The translations under genes were made by a program, and so were the position numbers. DNA of 64,000 bases from CBDEFX01 sp965237635 (GTDB lineage: Bacteria; Chloroflexota; Dehalococcoidia; Lucifugimonadales; CAUZJF01): assembly GCA_965237635.1 (NCBI GenBank), contig CBDEFX010000002.1, positions 2,294,001 to 2,358,000 on the forward strand, given 5' to 3'. A model generated the notes under the pieces. It was not told where the DNA came from. It saw only the letters and a program-made list of their open reading frames with translations, and did not search any database. Positions 24,438 to 33,133 of this stretch are shown here, one piece after another. Position 1 is the stretch's first letter; each line of letters starts with the position of its first letter.

Positions 24438-25546
24438 GGGACTCCCCCAATATGTCCTGCGTGCCACGCCCTGCCAGCGCCCAGTTCGCGCATAAGTTTC
24501 GCAATGCCCTTGCGTCCCTTCAGGGGAGTGCATCGGGTCGCGCCCTTCACTTTATCGACAACCACAAACGACTCCGGCGGCAGAAAATCGAGCAGGTAGG
24601 GAGAGTGAGTAGTCGTTATCACCTGCGTTCTCTCTACTGCCACGGTCAGCATGCCCGCCAGGGTCTCCATCACATGAGGATGGAGCTCGATATCAGGTGC
24701 TTCAAGGGCTAGCAGACTCGGGGGTTTGGGTGTCATGAGCGCGGTAGCAAGCGCCAGAGCGAGCAGAGTCCCGTCGGAGAGCCCCCAGGAACCTACGGGC
24801 ATTGGTACCCATCTTTCTTTTAGAGCAACATACGTTTGTGCGTCTCCGTAGATTGGAGAGCTGAGCCCTTCAACTGTCGGAACGCAGGCTCTCAGAATGT
24901 CAACAGTTTCATCTAGGGCGGGGGCGCCGTCGGAGAAGAGGGTGTGCACGACCGTCGACAGGTTCTGCCCGGTCTCCGCGAGTCGATACTCTTTCTTGAC
25001 TGGCTGCGGCTGTCGCATCAGTGCCGGATTGAAGTGATAGAAGGCCCATTCCCTCATCGACTCCATCAAGTTCGGGCTGGACAAGTTCTCGATCCCAACC
25101 GTGGGCACAACGCTGCGGACTCGGCTCACGCTGCCCCTCGCGGTTCTATGACTAAAGTCGGATGGCCCTCTTACCAAAACCGGCTCCCCGGGTGCTGCAA
25201 ACCGCTCCGCGCTGAACACAGCTGTGTTCCTTTCGTCCTGGACGAATTGCACCGTATGCTGCTGCTGGGAATCCGTTTGAAGGCGCTCAGGTTGCCAGCT
25301 TATTTCTACTGCTATTTCATGGTCTGTCTCTCCACCCCAAACCACCTCGTTAAACCCGCCAATCTCAGTGAAAACCCTGTCCGACTGCGTAGAGTCGTTA
25401 ACAGTAAGCAGCTGCAACAAGCTTAGGACGTTCAGGATGTTTGACTTGCCGGAGCCGTTGGCCCCGATCAGAACGGTCAGTGGTCCAAGAGCCAGCTTGG
25501 TGTCCTTCAGGCTTCTATAGTTCTGGACGGAGAGCTCAGTAATCAT
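24434..25546 (-). CDS. AAA/ABC-type ATPase, OLD-like (AAA_21)
   Basis: A 370-residue RecF/OLD-like ATPase. It opens with ITELSVQNYRSLKDTKLAL and Walker A LIGANGSGKSN (residues 27-37). The Walker B region reads LLALEAPDIELHP (278-290), where most relatives have an acidic pair (E-E-P or D-E-P), so the usual catalytic glutamate is replaced by Ala283. The switch motif TTHSPYLLDF follows. The downstream coupled gene encodes a TOPRIM-like protein, the split arrangement seen in several OLD-related defence modules. With the partner frameshifted and Walker B altered, this copy may be inactive. Confidence 0.75.
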   Translation of the reverse strand: MITELSVQNYRSLKDTKLALGPLTVLIGANGSGKSNILNVLSLLQLLTVNDSTQSDRVFTEIGGFNEVVWGGETDHEIAVEISWQPERLQTDSQQQHTVQFVQDERNTAVFSAERFAAPGEPVLVRGPSDFSHRTARGSVSRVRSVVPTVGIENLSSPNLMESMREWAFYHFNPALMRQPQPVKKEYRLAETGQNLSTVVHTLFSDGAPALDETVDILRACVPTVEGLSSPIYGDAQTYVALKERWVPMPVGSWGLSDGTLLALALATALMTPKPPSLLALEAPDIELHPHVMETLAGMLTVAVERTQVITTTHSPYLLDFLPPESFVVVDKVKGATRCTPLKGRKGIAKLMRELGAGRAWHAGHIGGVP

Positions 25547-25552
25547 AGGCGT

Positions 25553-25558
25553 ATTATA
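25553..25558 (-). promoter_or_regulatory. -10 element for a probably leaderless ATPase mRNA
   Basis: On the minus strand TATAAT ends seven bases before the ATG at 25546. No ribosome-binding site precedes the start. This spacing is typical of leaderless transcription; no good -35 is seen. Confidence 0.5.
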
Positions 25559-25609
25559 ACCCGCGGACGAAGCGCGAAGAGACTAAGCTCGCCAGCCTGT
25601 TGCTGACGC

Positions 25610-26158
25610 TTAACCTTGCCCTGCCAGGCAGGTGGCCATCAGGAGAGCGGCTATCGACTTCGCGTCGCGGATCTCGCCTGTTCGAATGAGCCCGGCGACG
25701 CCGGACAGCGGGACCTTCTCGGTCACAATGTTCTCGTCAGGGTCCGGAGCTAGAGAGCTTGGCACCAGATCTCTGGCGACGTATACGTACATGAGCTCGC
25801 TGGTGAATCCAGGACTCGCCCAGAAACGGCCCAGGCTTTGAAGGTCTTCCGACCGGAATCCTGTCTCCTCCTGGAGCTCGCGCTGCGCACAGGCCTCCGG
25901 GCTCTCGGACTCCTCGAACACGCCCGCCGGCACCTCAAGCAGGGCTTCGCCTACCGCATACCGGTACTGGCGCACCAGGTGAACGTTGTCATGTCCATCG
26001 ATCGGAACAATGACGGCCGCAGGCCGGTGTTCGACCACCTCCCGGAAAGCCTGTCCCCCATCAGGAAGACTGACAGTGTCGACTCGTACTTGGAGCAGCT
26101 TGCCGTCGAATACGGGCTTGGTGGCGAGTCGTCTCTCGGCCCCCACTCGGTCCTCCAT
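25610..26158 (-). CDS. NUDIX hydrolase, ADP-ribose pyrophosphatase-like
   Basis: A protein of about 182 residues. The NUDIX box GVFEESESPEACAQRELQEETGF has its defining G, REL and EETG residues at positions 79-101. The preceding VRQYRYAVGEALLEVPAG and following FWASPGFTSE are typical of ADP-ribose/ADP-sugar pyrophosphatases of the NudF type. The start at 26158 is preferred because the ATG overlaps the nadK stop (TGATG), implying coupling; the longer frame from 26182 would overlap nadK further. Linkage to nadK fits a role in NAD/ADP-ribose turnover. Confidence 0.85.
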   Translation of the reverse strand: MEDRVGAERRLATKPVFDGKLLQVRVDTVSLPDGGQAFREVVEHRPAAVIVPIDGHDNVHLVRQYRYAVGEALLEVPAGVFEESESPEACAQRELQEETGFRSEDLQSLGRFWASPGFTSELMYVYVARDLVPSSLAPDPDENIVTEKVPLSGVAGLIRTGEIRDAKSIAALLMATCLAGQG

Positions 26159-27063
26159 CACCCGCTCGGCTTCGCGGGCCAAGGGCGACCTTTGACGCCC
26201 AGGCGCTCTGTCAATCTTGAGTAGAACGTGGCCGGTGGATCGGCCCTCAGAAACCGGGCATCGTACGGGCTGCGCCGGACCATCACCCGGTCACCCTGGC
26301 TAAGAATCGTGTCCGAAATCGCGTCCGCGCTGAGAGTCGCCTCCCGCCCACCGCTGACCCCTATCTCCACAACCGACTCTTCAGACACGACAATGCCGGT
26401 CTGAAGGCTTATGTGTGGAGCGACGGGCTGGACCAACATGACCCTGGCTTCCGGGTACAGGATGGGCCCTCCGGCCGCCAGCGCATAGCCTGTGCTCCCG
26501 GTTGCCGTTGAAACGATCACGCCATCAGCCCGGTACGTGGCAAGAGGAGCGCCGTCTACGTTTACATACAAGTCCAGAAGGCGCGCCATCGGTCCCCGAC
26601 CGACGACCACGTCGTTCAGTGCATGGACCGGCTGTCCGGACTCTGCGTCAGATCCTGAGACGACTGAGGCCTGGAGCATCATTCTCGACTCTACTCGCGG
26701 ACTGCCGTCAAGGTAGGTAGGGATTTTTTCCGCGGCCTCGTCCACGGTCACCTCGGTCATGAATCCGACGCGCCCCATGTTGATGCCCAGGATGGGGACC
26801 GAATGCGGCACCGCCTTCCGTGCGACTCTTAGGATGGTGCCATCGCCGCCTGCTGTAATGATGACTTGGGTGTTGGCCAGTGTGTCGGCGTCGATATCCA
26901 ACGCCGCCGCCGAGGCCGTCCACGACCTTTCACCTAGGCCTATGGACGGGACTAGCTTGCCAATGAGGTCCTCGGCCTGGGCGACATGGGGGTTGTATAC
27001 GAGACCAATCAGGTCTCGGTCGGGCGTCTTGTCGGGCGTTGTCTTATGCGGATGGGGTGTCAA
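26158..27063 (-). CDS. nadK: NAD kinase
   Basis: A protein of about 301 residues that phosphorylates NAD to NADP. GGDGTILR lies at residues 72-79, NMGRVGFMTE and the conserved STATGSTGYALAAGGP loop are present, and the C-terminal domain is complete. The start is placed at TTG 27063, which overlaps the nuoN stop in a TTGA arrangement and has AAGG upstream. The longer frame to 27285 would be an antisense-like extension inside nuoN with no family match. It therefore sits at the end of the nuo transcript. Confidence 0.9.
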   Translation of the reverse strand: MTPHPHKTTPDKTPDRDLIGLVYNPHVAQAEDLIGKLVPSIGLGERSWTASAAALDIDADTLANTQVIITAGGDGTILRVARKAVPHSVPILGINMGRVGFMTEVTVDEAAEKIPTYLDGSPRVESRMMLQASVVSGSDAESGQPVHALNDVVVGRGPMARLLDLYVNVDGAPLATYRADGVIVSTATGSTGYALAAGGPILYPEARVMLVQPVAPHISLQTGIVVSEESVVEIGVSGGREATLSADAISDTILSQGDRVMVRRSPYDARFLRADPPATFYSRLTERLGVKGRPWPAKPSG

Positions 27064-28553
27064 AGAAGGACCTTGGCAGCCGCCCCAGCGATCTCTATGA
27101 GCGGCCGCGGATATAACCCAAAGACCACGATTCCGCCGACGCTTGCGAGCACGGCTAGCCTGATCGGCAGCCCGGTCGCCACAAGCCCCTCGTGCGCCGG
27201 CGGTCTCAGGTACATAACGTTGACGACCCTCAAGTAGTAGTAGGCCGACACTACGCTGTTCACCACACCGACCACTGCAAGCCACGCCAGCCCGCCATTG
27301 ACCGCGGCACCAAAGATGTAGATTTTTACCATGAACCCGACGGTCAGCGGCACGCCTATCAGGGAGACCATGGCGAACGCAAGCGCGGCGGCCAGGTACG
27401 GCGCCCGCCGGGCCATACCGGCGAAATCGTCGATGTTGTCACTCTCTATTCGGTTGGAGATGGCGATGACGACCGAGAACGCGGCCAGGTTGGTGGCCGC
27501 GTAGCCGCCGAGGTAGAACAATACGCCGGAAGCCCCCAGTGCGTCCTGGTCGCCGGAGGCGCGAGCAGCTACCGCGCTTAGCCCGACCATCAGATACCCG
27601 GCATGGGCGACGGTGCTATAAGCAAGCATTCTCTTTATGTTGTTCTGGGGGATAGCAACCAAGTTTCCAATCGTCATCGAGAGTACGGCCAGCACCGCGA
27701 ATATCGCACTCCACTCGATGCTGACGGCTTCCAGTGGAAAGGCTATATAGAAGACGCGGAGAATGACTGCGAACCCGGCCGCCTTGCTGGCGACGGCAAG
27801 GAACGCGGTCACCGGCGTGGGCGAGCCTTCGTATACGTCAGGAGCCCACATCTGGAAGGGGACGGCGGCTATCTTGAATCCGAACCCGGCGATCATAAGC
27901 ACGATGCCAAAAAGAAGCGCATAGCTACCGGCGCCGAACGGCTGGTCAGTGCTCAGTCCCATCCCCGCCAGTCGGGCCGCCACGTCCTCGAGCATCGTGC
28001 TGCCCGTAAAGCCGTAGACCATGACCATCCCATACAACAGCAGCGCTGAACTAATTCCGCTGAGTACCAGGAATTTCATCCCCGACTCCGACGAGCGGCT
28101 GTTTCTCAGAAACGCAGCCAGCGCAACAAGGGGCAGCGCGGTCAGCTCTAGCGATATGTAGATGGTGATCAGCTCGACCGTCGAGGCCAGCAGCATCATG
28201 CCGGTGGTGGAGAACAGGACCAGCGCGTAATACTCGATCTGGAATCGCTGGATTCTCTTGACGTACTCGGTTGAGACCAGCATTACCGTGGCGGCAACTC
28301 CGATGAAGAGGAACTTGAAGAACAGGCTGAACTTGTCGACTACTAGAGTGTCAGCCAGAACGCTGTCATCCGGGACGGTGTTGCCGTTCAGCCATAGCGA
28401 GACGCTGAAAGCCAGAGGCAATGCAAGGCCGAGTACTCCCACAGCGGCTAGAACGCCCTTGCGCGGTACCACGAGGTCGAGCAGCAGGAGCAGGAACGCC
28501 AGCCCAGCGAGGCTTATCTCCGGAGACAGCAGGAACAGATCGTTCGTGGTCAT
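27060..28553 (-). CDS. nuoN: NADH-quinone oxidoreductase subunit N
   Basis: A 497-residue antiporter-like membrane subunit of complex I, with about fourteen hydrophobic segments. The discontinuous-helix and channel-lysine regions are evident, including STEYVKRIQRFQIEYYALVL, YEGSPTPVTAFLAVASKAAGF and the PQNNIKRMLAYSTVAHAGY motif. It belongs to the membrane arm that pumps protons as quinone is reduced. It is the last nuo gene here, separated from nuoM by 232 bp containing a dispersed hairpin element. Its stop overlaps the nadK start. Confidence 0.95.
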   Translation of the reverse strand: MTTNDLFLLSPEISLAGLAFLLLLLDLVVPRKGVLAAVGVLGLALPLAFSVSLWLNGNTVPDDSVLADTLVVDKFSLFFKFLFIGVAATVMLVSTEYVKRIQRFQIEYYALVLFSTTGMMLLASTVELITIYISLELTALPLVALAAFLRNSRSSESGMKFLVLSGISSALLLYGMVMVYGFTGSTMLEDVAARLAGMGLSTDQPFGAGSYALLFGIVLMIAGFGFKIAAVPFQMWAPDVYEGSPTPVTAFLAVASKAAGFAVILRVFYIAFPLEAVSIEWSAIFAVLAVLSMTIGNLVAIPQNNIKRMLAYSTVAHAGYLMVGLSAVAARASGDQDALGASGVLFYLGGYAATNLAAFSVVIAISNRIESDNIDDFAGMARRAPYLAAALAFAMVSLIGVPLTVGFMVKIYIFGAAVNGGLAWLAVVGVVNSVVSAYYYLRVVNVMYLRPPAHEGLVATGLPIRLAVLASVGGIVVFGLYPRPLIEIAGAAAKVLL

Positions 28554-28599
28554 GTCTTAACGCTCAAACAACGGGCTCCTACTCCCGGTGTGCGGGTTT

Positions 28600-28720
28600 C
28601 TCGCGATGTCTCCCTGAGTCCCACGTCGGGACGAAGGGCCTGGGGTGGCTGCTCTTTTCCATAGCGGGCTCGACCAGTCAGTATCGAAGGCCCCACCCCA
28701 GATTCCTCGGAAAACATGCT
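28600..28720. repeat. Dispersed hairpin element between nuoM and nuoN
   Basis: The arm near 28606-28650 (CTCCCTGAGTCCC with CGAAGGGCCTGGGG) pairs with an inverted arm near 28688-28720 (CCACCCCAGATTCCTCGG). It is the same family as those at 32.3 and 45.8 kb. The nuoM-nuoN gap (28554-28785) contains no gene. Confidence 0.65.
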
Positions 28721-28785
28721 GACCTCCACCCTTCAGCGCTATCTTCATGGGAATGACATATGTGGAAATCAACCTAATCAACATG

Positions 28786-30309
28786 CTACGGGCCCGCTGC
28801 TGCGGTCTGAACAGACCCCTGCAAGGCCTCCACGATTGGCCCAACCCCATCGGCAAATACGTCGGCTATGAACGCTGGATACACTCCGACAACTAGTATG
28901 GCGACGACTAGAGCAACCATCGGGACCATCTCCATTCGCGTAGCATCTCTTACGCTGTCGAACCGGTCGACGGCCGGCCCAAAGAACGAGCGCTGGATCA
29001 TCCACAGGATATAGCCGGCCGTTATTACGATCCCGAAAGCAGCCAGCGCCGTAGCGACGCCCCAAACAGGGAAGGCACCCAAAAATATGAGTATCTCCGA
29101 CACGAACCCGCTGGTGCCGGGCAGGCCAAGCGAGGCAAGACCGGCCACCAGAAATGCCGCAGCGAGGACAGGCATCCGCGTCGCCAGGCCGCCGAGGTCG
29201 GGTATGTACCTGGTGTGCGCCTTGTCATAGACGAATCCGACCAGCAAGAAGAGGAGGCCCGTTATCGTGCCGTGAGTAAACATCTGCATCGCCGCGCCCG
29301 TGAGCCCGACGGGCGAGACGGCGCCCGCGACCCCCACGACTGAGGAGATACCGATCAGGACATAGCCCATGTGGCTGATGCTGCTGAACGCGATCAGCCG
29401 CTTCAAATCGGTCTGCCGTAGGGTCACCACGGCGCCATACAGGACGTTGATCACGCCTAGTGCGGCCAACACACCCGCCACTCCGACGACAACGTCCGGG
29501 AACATGCCCGCGGACACGCGCACCATCCCGTATCCCCCCATCTTCAGCAAGACACCGGCCAGCATAACGCTGACGGCCGTGGGCGCATCCGTATGAGCGT
29601 CGGGGAGCCATGTGTTCAGCGGCCAGACAGGAAGCTTGATGGCGAAGGCAATGAAAAAGAAAGCGAATATCAGGCCAGCCGGAGCAATTAACTCGACACC
29701 TTGAATCTTGTCGCGCATCTCGGTCATGTCGAACGTATTGACGGAGAAAAAGAGCGCCAGTATGCCGACCAGCATGAATGCGCCACCCAGGAAGGTAAAT
29801 ATCAGGAACTTCATGGCCGAGTATTCCTTGCGGCCGGTTCCCCAGATGGAGATCAAGAAGTACATAGGCACCAGCTCGAGCTCCCAGAGGAGGAAGAACA
29901 GGATGAAGTCGAGGGCGGTGAAAACGCCCATGACCGCAGTTTGAAGGACCAGCAGCCAGACGAAATACTCTCGCACACGGTGCTTGATTCCCCAGGAGGC
30001 GAACACTGCCACCATACCCAGAAGGCCGGTCAGGAGCACAAGTGGAGCACTGAGCCCATCGACCCCCAGGTAGTACTGCACGTGGGAGGCACCGACCGGT
30101 ATCCAGTCCGTGGCCTTATCGATGAGTTGGTATTGCTCGCCGGCCCGATCATAGCGGACAAAGACGATAATGCTCAGCGCCAGCTCCGCCAGCGCGACGG
30201 CTCCGGCTAGATAGCGCACGTGGAGATCACGCTTAATGGCCAGCGCGGTAAGCAAAGCCCCAGCGAAGGGGAGGAACACAACAATCGTCAGTAGGCCAGA
30301 GAATTCCAA
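28786..30309 (-). CDS. nuoM: NADH-quinone oxidoreductase subunit M
   Basis: A 507-residue antiporter-like complex I subunit. It shows LWELELVPMYFLIS, the conserved Glu/Lys helix region, HTDAPTAVSVMLAGVLLKMGGYG and LKRLIAFSSISHMGYV. The length and about fourteen membrane segments are normal. It lies 11 bp downstream of nuoL. The long open frames on both strands here are shadows of its GC-rich codons. Confidence 0.96.
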   Translation of the reverse strand: MEFSGLLTIVVFLPFAGALLTALAIKRDLHVRYLAGAVALAELALSIIVFVRYDRAGEQYQLIDKATDWIPVGASHVQYYLGVDGLSAPLVLLTGLLGMVAVFASWGIKHRVREYFVWLLVLQTAVMGVFTALDFILFFLLWELELVPMYFLISIWGTGRKEYSAMKFLIFTFLGGAFMLVGILALFFSVNTFDMTEMRDKIQGVELIAPAGLIFAFFFIAFAIKLPVWPLNTWLPDAHTDAPTAVSVMLAGVLLKMGGYGMVRVSAGMFPDVVVGVAGVLAALGVINVLYGAVVTLRQTDLKRLIAFSSISHMGYVLIGISSVVGVAGAVSPVGLTGAAMQMFTHGTITGLLFLLVGFVYDKAHTRYIPDLGGLATRMPVLAAAFLVAGLASLGLPGTSGFVSEILIFLGAFPVWGVATALAAFGIVITAGYILWMIQRSFFGPAVDRFDSVRDATRMEMVPMVALVVAILVVGVYPAFIADVFADGVGPIVEALQGSVQTAAAGP

Positions 30310-30320
30310 CTAGTCCCCCG

Positions 30321-32285
30321 CTAGCGCAACAGATATACGGCGAGCATCGCAAGTACCCCGACGGAGATAGCCAGGCCGTAGCCCTGTAGCTGCCCGGTCT
30401 GCGCCTGGCCGACGGCCCGGCCGACGTTTCTACCGAACCTGTCTACGACTCGCACCGTCCCATCGATAACCGACTTATCGGCCCAGTCCATCGACCTGGC
30501 GAGGCCCCCGTAAAGGAGCCTCGCGGTCAGAAGCCGCTCATAGACTTCGTCGAAGTAGTACTTGCGTGAAAGCAGGACATGGGCGGGCCGCAGGCGGTCA
30601 CCCACCCAGCTGGCCGAGACCCGCCGAGACCAGTACATCAAGTACGCAAGCGCTATGCCCGCCACCGCCACTGCTGTGGATGCGGCAGCCACCGTGAGGT
30701 TGAACTTTTCAGTACTCACGTCGAGGAAATGGCTCAACCAGTGCTCGGAGATGACCCCGAGGTCGACCGTCGGATTGATCAGGAACCCCACCAAGATGGC
30801 AGCGGCGCCGAGAACTACCAGCGGTACCACCATCACAGCCGGCGACTCGGCCAGATGTACCTCCGCACCGGGCGCGGCGGGCTCGGGGTCGGCCTCTACC
30901 CCTCCCTTGAATTGGCCTTCGAACGTCATGAATAGTGCTCTGAAGATATAGAAGGCCGTCATGAAGACGGCTACTATCGCCAGCCAGAAGACCAACTGAT
31001 CGACGCTGTTGCTCCCGCTCCACGCATGCGCCAGTATCTCGTCCTTGCTCCAGAAGCCGGCCAGTGGGAAGATTCCAGCCAGGCTGAGGCCGCCGACCAC
31101 AAACGTGGCGTACGTCCAGGGCATCACCCGCCGGAGCCCACCCATGTACCGCATATCGAACGTGCCCGTGGCGTGGCTGACACTCCCTGCCCCGAGGAAT
31201 AGCAAGGCCTTGAAAAAGGCGTGCGTGAATAGATGGAAGATAGCCGGCCCGTAAGCACCGATGCCAAGCGCAAGCATCATGAATCCGAGCTGGCTTATGG
31301 TCGAGTATGCCAGCACTCTTTTGATGTCGTTCGCCACCAGGCCCATCGACGCAGCGAACACAGCCGTGACGCCGCCGATAATCGCAACGATGTTCATCGC
31401 GACCTCTGATACCTCGAACAGCGGGAAGAAGCGGGCGACGAGAAACACGCCGGCGGCAACCATGGTCGCAGCGTGGATCAGCGCGCTCACCGGGGTCGGG
31501 CCCTCCATGGCATCGGGTAGCCACGTGTGCAACGGGAACTGGGCCGACTTCCCGACTGCCCCGGCAAAGATGCCGATGGCTATCCAGGTGATTACGCTGG
31601 CGCCAATCAGGCCACCTTTGACGGCCTCTGGGAGCGCCGAGTTGATTACCCCGATGTCCAGGGCATTTTGTCCGGCAGTGGCGAAGGTGTCGGCGTTGAA
31701 GACGAGATACAGGATCGCCAACAAGAACCCGAAGTCGCCCAGACGGGTTACAATGAACGCCTTTTTGGCGGCAGCGGCGGCGGCAGGACGCTGATACCAG
31801 AAGCCTATCAGCAGATAGGAGCACAGACCCACCAGCTCCCAGAATACGTACAGCTGGATGATGTTGCTGGCTATAACCAGACCTACCATCGATGCTGTGA
31901 AGAGCGACATGTACGCGAAGTACCGGGCGTAGCCGGGATCGCCTCTCATGTAGCCTGTCGAGTATATCTGGACCATCAGGCTGACTCCGGTCACGACCAC
32001 CAACATCAGGGCCGTCAGCGGGTCCAGCAGAATCCCAACGGAGATGACCAGGTCGCCGATCTCGAGCCAGGAGTCGGCTCCCCAATCGCTGGCTACACCA
32101 GGGTCCTCGACGACGGCCCATAGGGCCCAGATGGAGAGAGCAAAGGCCGCGCCAATGGCCAGCACCGTCAGCTGTCCAGCCAACCTCGAGTATCGGTTGA
32201 AGAAAGGGCGTATGACGAATGCAGTGGCGACGAAGGAGCCTAACGGCAGAAAGAATATCAGCCAGACACCAAGTTCACTTATCAT
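30321..32285 (-). CDS. nuoL: NADH-quinone oxidoreductase subunit L
   Basis: A 654-residue antiporter-like subunit with the long lateral helix typical of NuoL after residue 500. Motifs include FWELVGLCSYLLIGFWY, MEGPTPVSALIHAATMVAAG, and DIKRVLAYSTISQLGFM. The C-terminus ends in a hydrophobic anchor (GYGLAISVGVLAMLAVYLL). Upstream, 253 bp of repeats separate it from the small DUF2007-like gene and nuoK. A 470-codon frame in another minus-strand register is a shadow. Confidence 0.96.
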   Translation of the reverse strand: MISELGVWLIFFLPLGSFVATAFVIRPFFNRYSRLAGQLTVLAIGAAFALSIWALWAVVEDPGVASDWGADSWLEIGDLVISVGILLDPLTALMLVVVTGVSLMVQIYSTGYMRGDPGYARYFAYMSLFTASMVGLVIASNIIQLYVFWELVGLCSYLLIGFWYQRPAAAAAAKKAFIVTRLGDFGFLLAILYLVFNADTFATAGQNALDIGVINSALPEAVKGGLIGASVITWIAIGIFAGAVGKSAQFPLHTWLPDAMEGPTPVSALIHAATMVAAGVFLVARFFPLFEVSEVAMNIVAIIGGVTAVFAASMGLVANDIKRVLAYSTISQLGFMMLALGIGAYGPAIFHLFTHAFFKALLFLGAGSVSHATGTFDMRYMGGLRRVMPWTYATFVVGGLSLAGIFPLAGFWSKDEILAHAWSGSNSVDQLVFWLAIVAVFMTAFYIFRALFMTFEGQFKGGVEADPEPAAPGAEVHLAESPAVMVVPLVVLGAAAILVGFLINPTVDLGVISEHWLSHFLDVSTEKFNLTVAAASTAVAVAGIALAYLMYWSRRVSASWVGDRLRPAHVLLSRKYYFDEVYERLLTARLLYGGLARSMDWADKSVIDGTVRVVDRFGRNVGRAVGQAQTGQLQGYGLAISVGVLAMLAVYLLR

Positions 32286-32319
32286 TCAGGCGCTCCGTCC
32301 GCATACCGGCACCAAGCCG

Positions 32320-32535
32320 TTTTCTGAGGAGTCCCCGACGAGGAATCTCGGGCAGGGTCCACGTCAGGCGTTTCGATCTCGCGTCCTCCCTCGGAGGGCG
32401 GGTTTCAAACCCGCCCCTACAATGCTCGACTCTCTGTTGTAACAGCGTGACGGACTTCGTCGCATTCTACGCGGGTGTTGGCACAGAGCCGTTTTCCGAG
32501 GAGTCCCACGACGAGGAATCTGGGGTGGGATCCCC
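32320..32535. repeat. Repeat cluster between nuoL and the DUF2007-like gene
   Basis: GTTTTCTGAGGAGTCCCCGA near 32320 and GTTTTCCGAGGAGTCCCACG near 32491 are two direct copies of one element, each followed by ACGAGGAATCT. A GGCGGGTTTCAAACCCGCC palindrome lies between them at 32394-32420. No gene is present. Confidence 0.7.
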
Positions 32536-32538
32536 TGC

Positions 32539-32733
32539 CTAAAGCTTCCTCAGGATCTCGTCGGCAACGTGCTCTCGGCCTTTTGGCACCATCACCCGGA
32601 ACGGGACCCGCTCTCCCCAGGTCAGGATGTCCTCTTCCGGGATGATCTTCGTTGGGAGACCCTCCCCTTCCAGGACATCCTTCCACATCTCGGCGATGAT
32701 GAGATTCGGGGCCTTGCGGTAGTCGACCCACAT
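32539..32733 (-). CDS. Small DUF2007-like protein inside the nuo operon
   Basis: A 64-residue protein beginning MWVDYRKAPNLIIAEMWKD, with PFRVMVPKGREHVADEIL at the end. The pattern, a short alpha/beta protein with LEGEGLPTKI in the middle, resembles the DUF2007 family of putative signalling domains. The ribosome-binding site AGGAGGGG sits just before the ATG. It lies 10 bp after nuoK on the same strand, so it is probably translated with complex I genes. Any role in the complex is unproven. Confidence 0.7.
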   Translation of the reverse strand: MWVDYRKAPNLIIAEMWKDVLEGEGLPTKIIPEEDILTWGERVPFRVMVPKGREHVADEILRKL

Positions 32734-32743
32734 ACAACCCCTC

Positions 32744-33097
32744 CTAGTGTCTCATTTGGCTCGCGTCAGTCACGTACACTGTCTCGCGGTTGCGGTAGAT
32801 GGCAATGACGATCGCGACGCCCAGTGCCACCTCCGCGGCCGCTACCGTGATTATGAACACGGCGAAGACCTGGCCGGTAAGTACGAGTCGCAACACCTCG
32901 TCTGCTGTCGCCGCCGGGTCCTGTACCAACCTCGCTGGCACGACGTAGCGCGACATCGCCACCGCAGTGATGTTCACGGCGTTAAACATTAGCTCCAGGC
33001 TCATTAGCACGGTGATGGCGTTCCGCTTCGACAGAGCACCATAGAGACCTATGGCAAAGATCGCGGCACCAACCACCAGGAAGCTCTCGAGACTCAT
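32744..33097 (-). CDS. nuoK: NADH-quinone oxidoreductase subunit K
   Basis: A 117-residue membrane subunit with three helices. The buried glutamates essential for proton transfer are visible in VLMSLELMFNAVNI and in ITVAAAEVALGVAIV. A 15-residue insertion between helices 2 and 3 (VPARLVQDPAATADE) makes it somewhat longer than the usual 100 residues. It is placed after nuoJ with a 36-bp gap. Confidence 0.95.
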   Translation of the reverse strand: MSLESFLVVGAAIFAIGLYGALSKRNAITVLMSLELMFNAVNITAVAMSRYVVPARLVQDPAATADEVLRLVLTGQVFAVFIITVAAAEVALGVAIVIAIYRNRETVYVTDASQMRH

Positions 33098-33133
33098 ACA
33101 ATGACCCTTGTCTGCCGCGGAGCGGTCACGTCG

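Noticed and set aside
26158..27285. Longer nadK start at 27285
   Set aside because: It would add 74 Arg/Gly-rich residues antisense in style inside nuoN; the TTG overlapping the nuoN stop fits the family start.
30709..32121. 470-codon minus-strand frame
   Set aside because: It is another register of nuoL, rich in Arg, His and Gly with no membrane segments.
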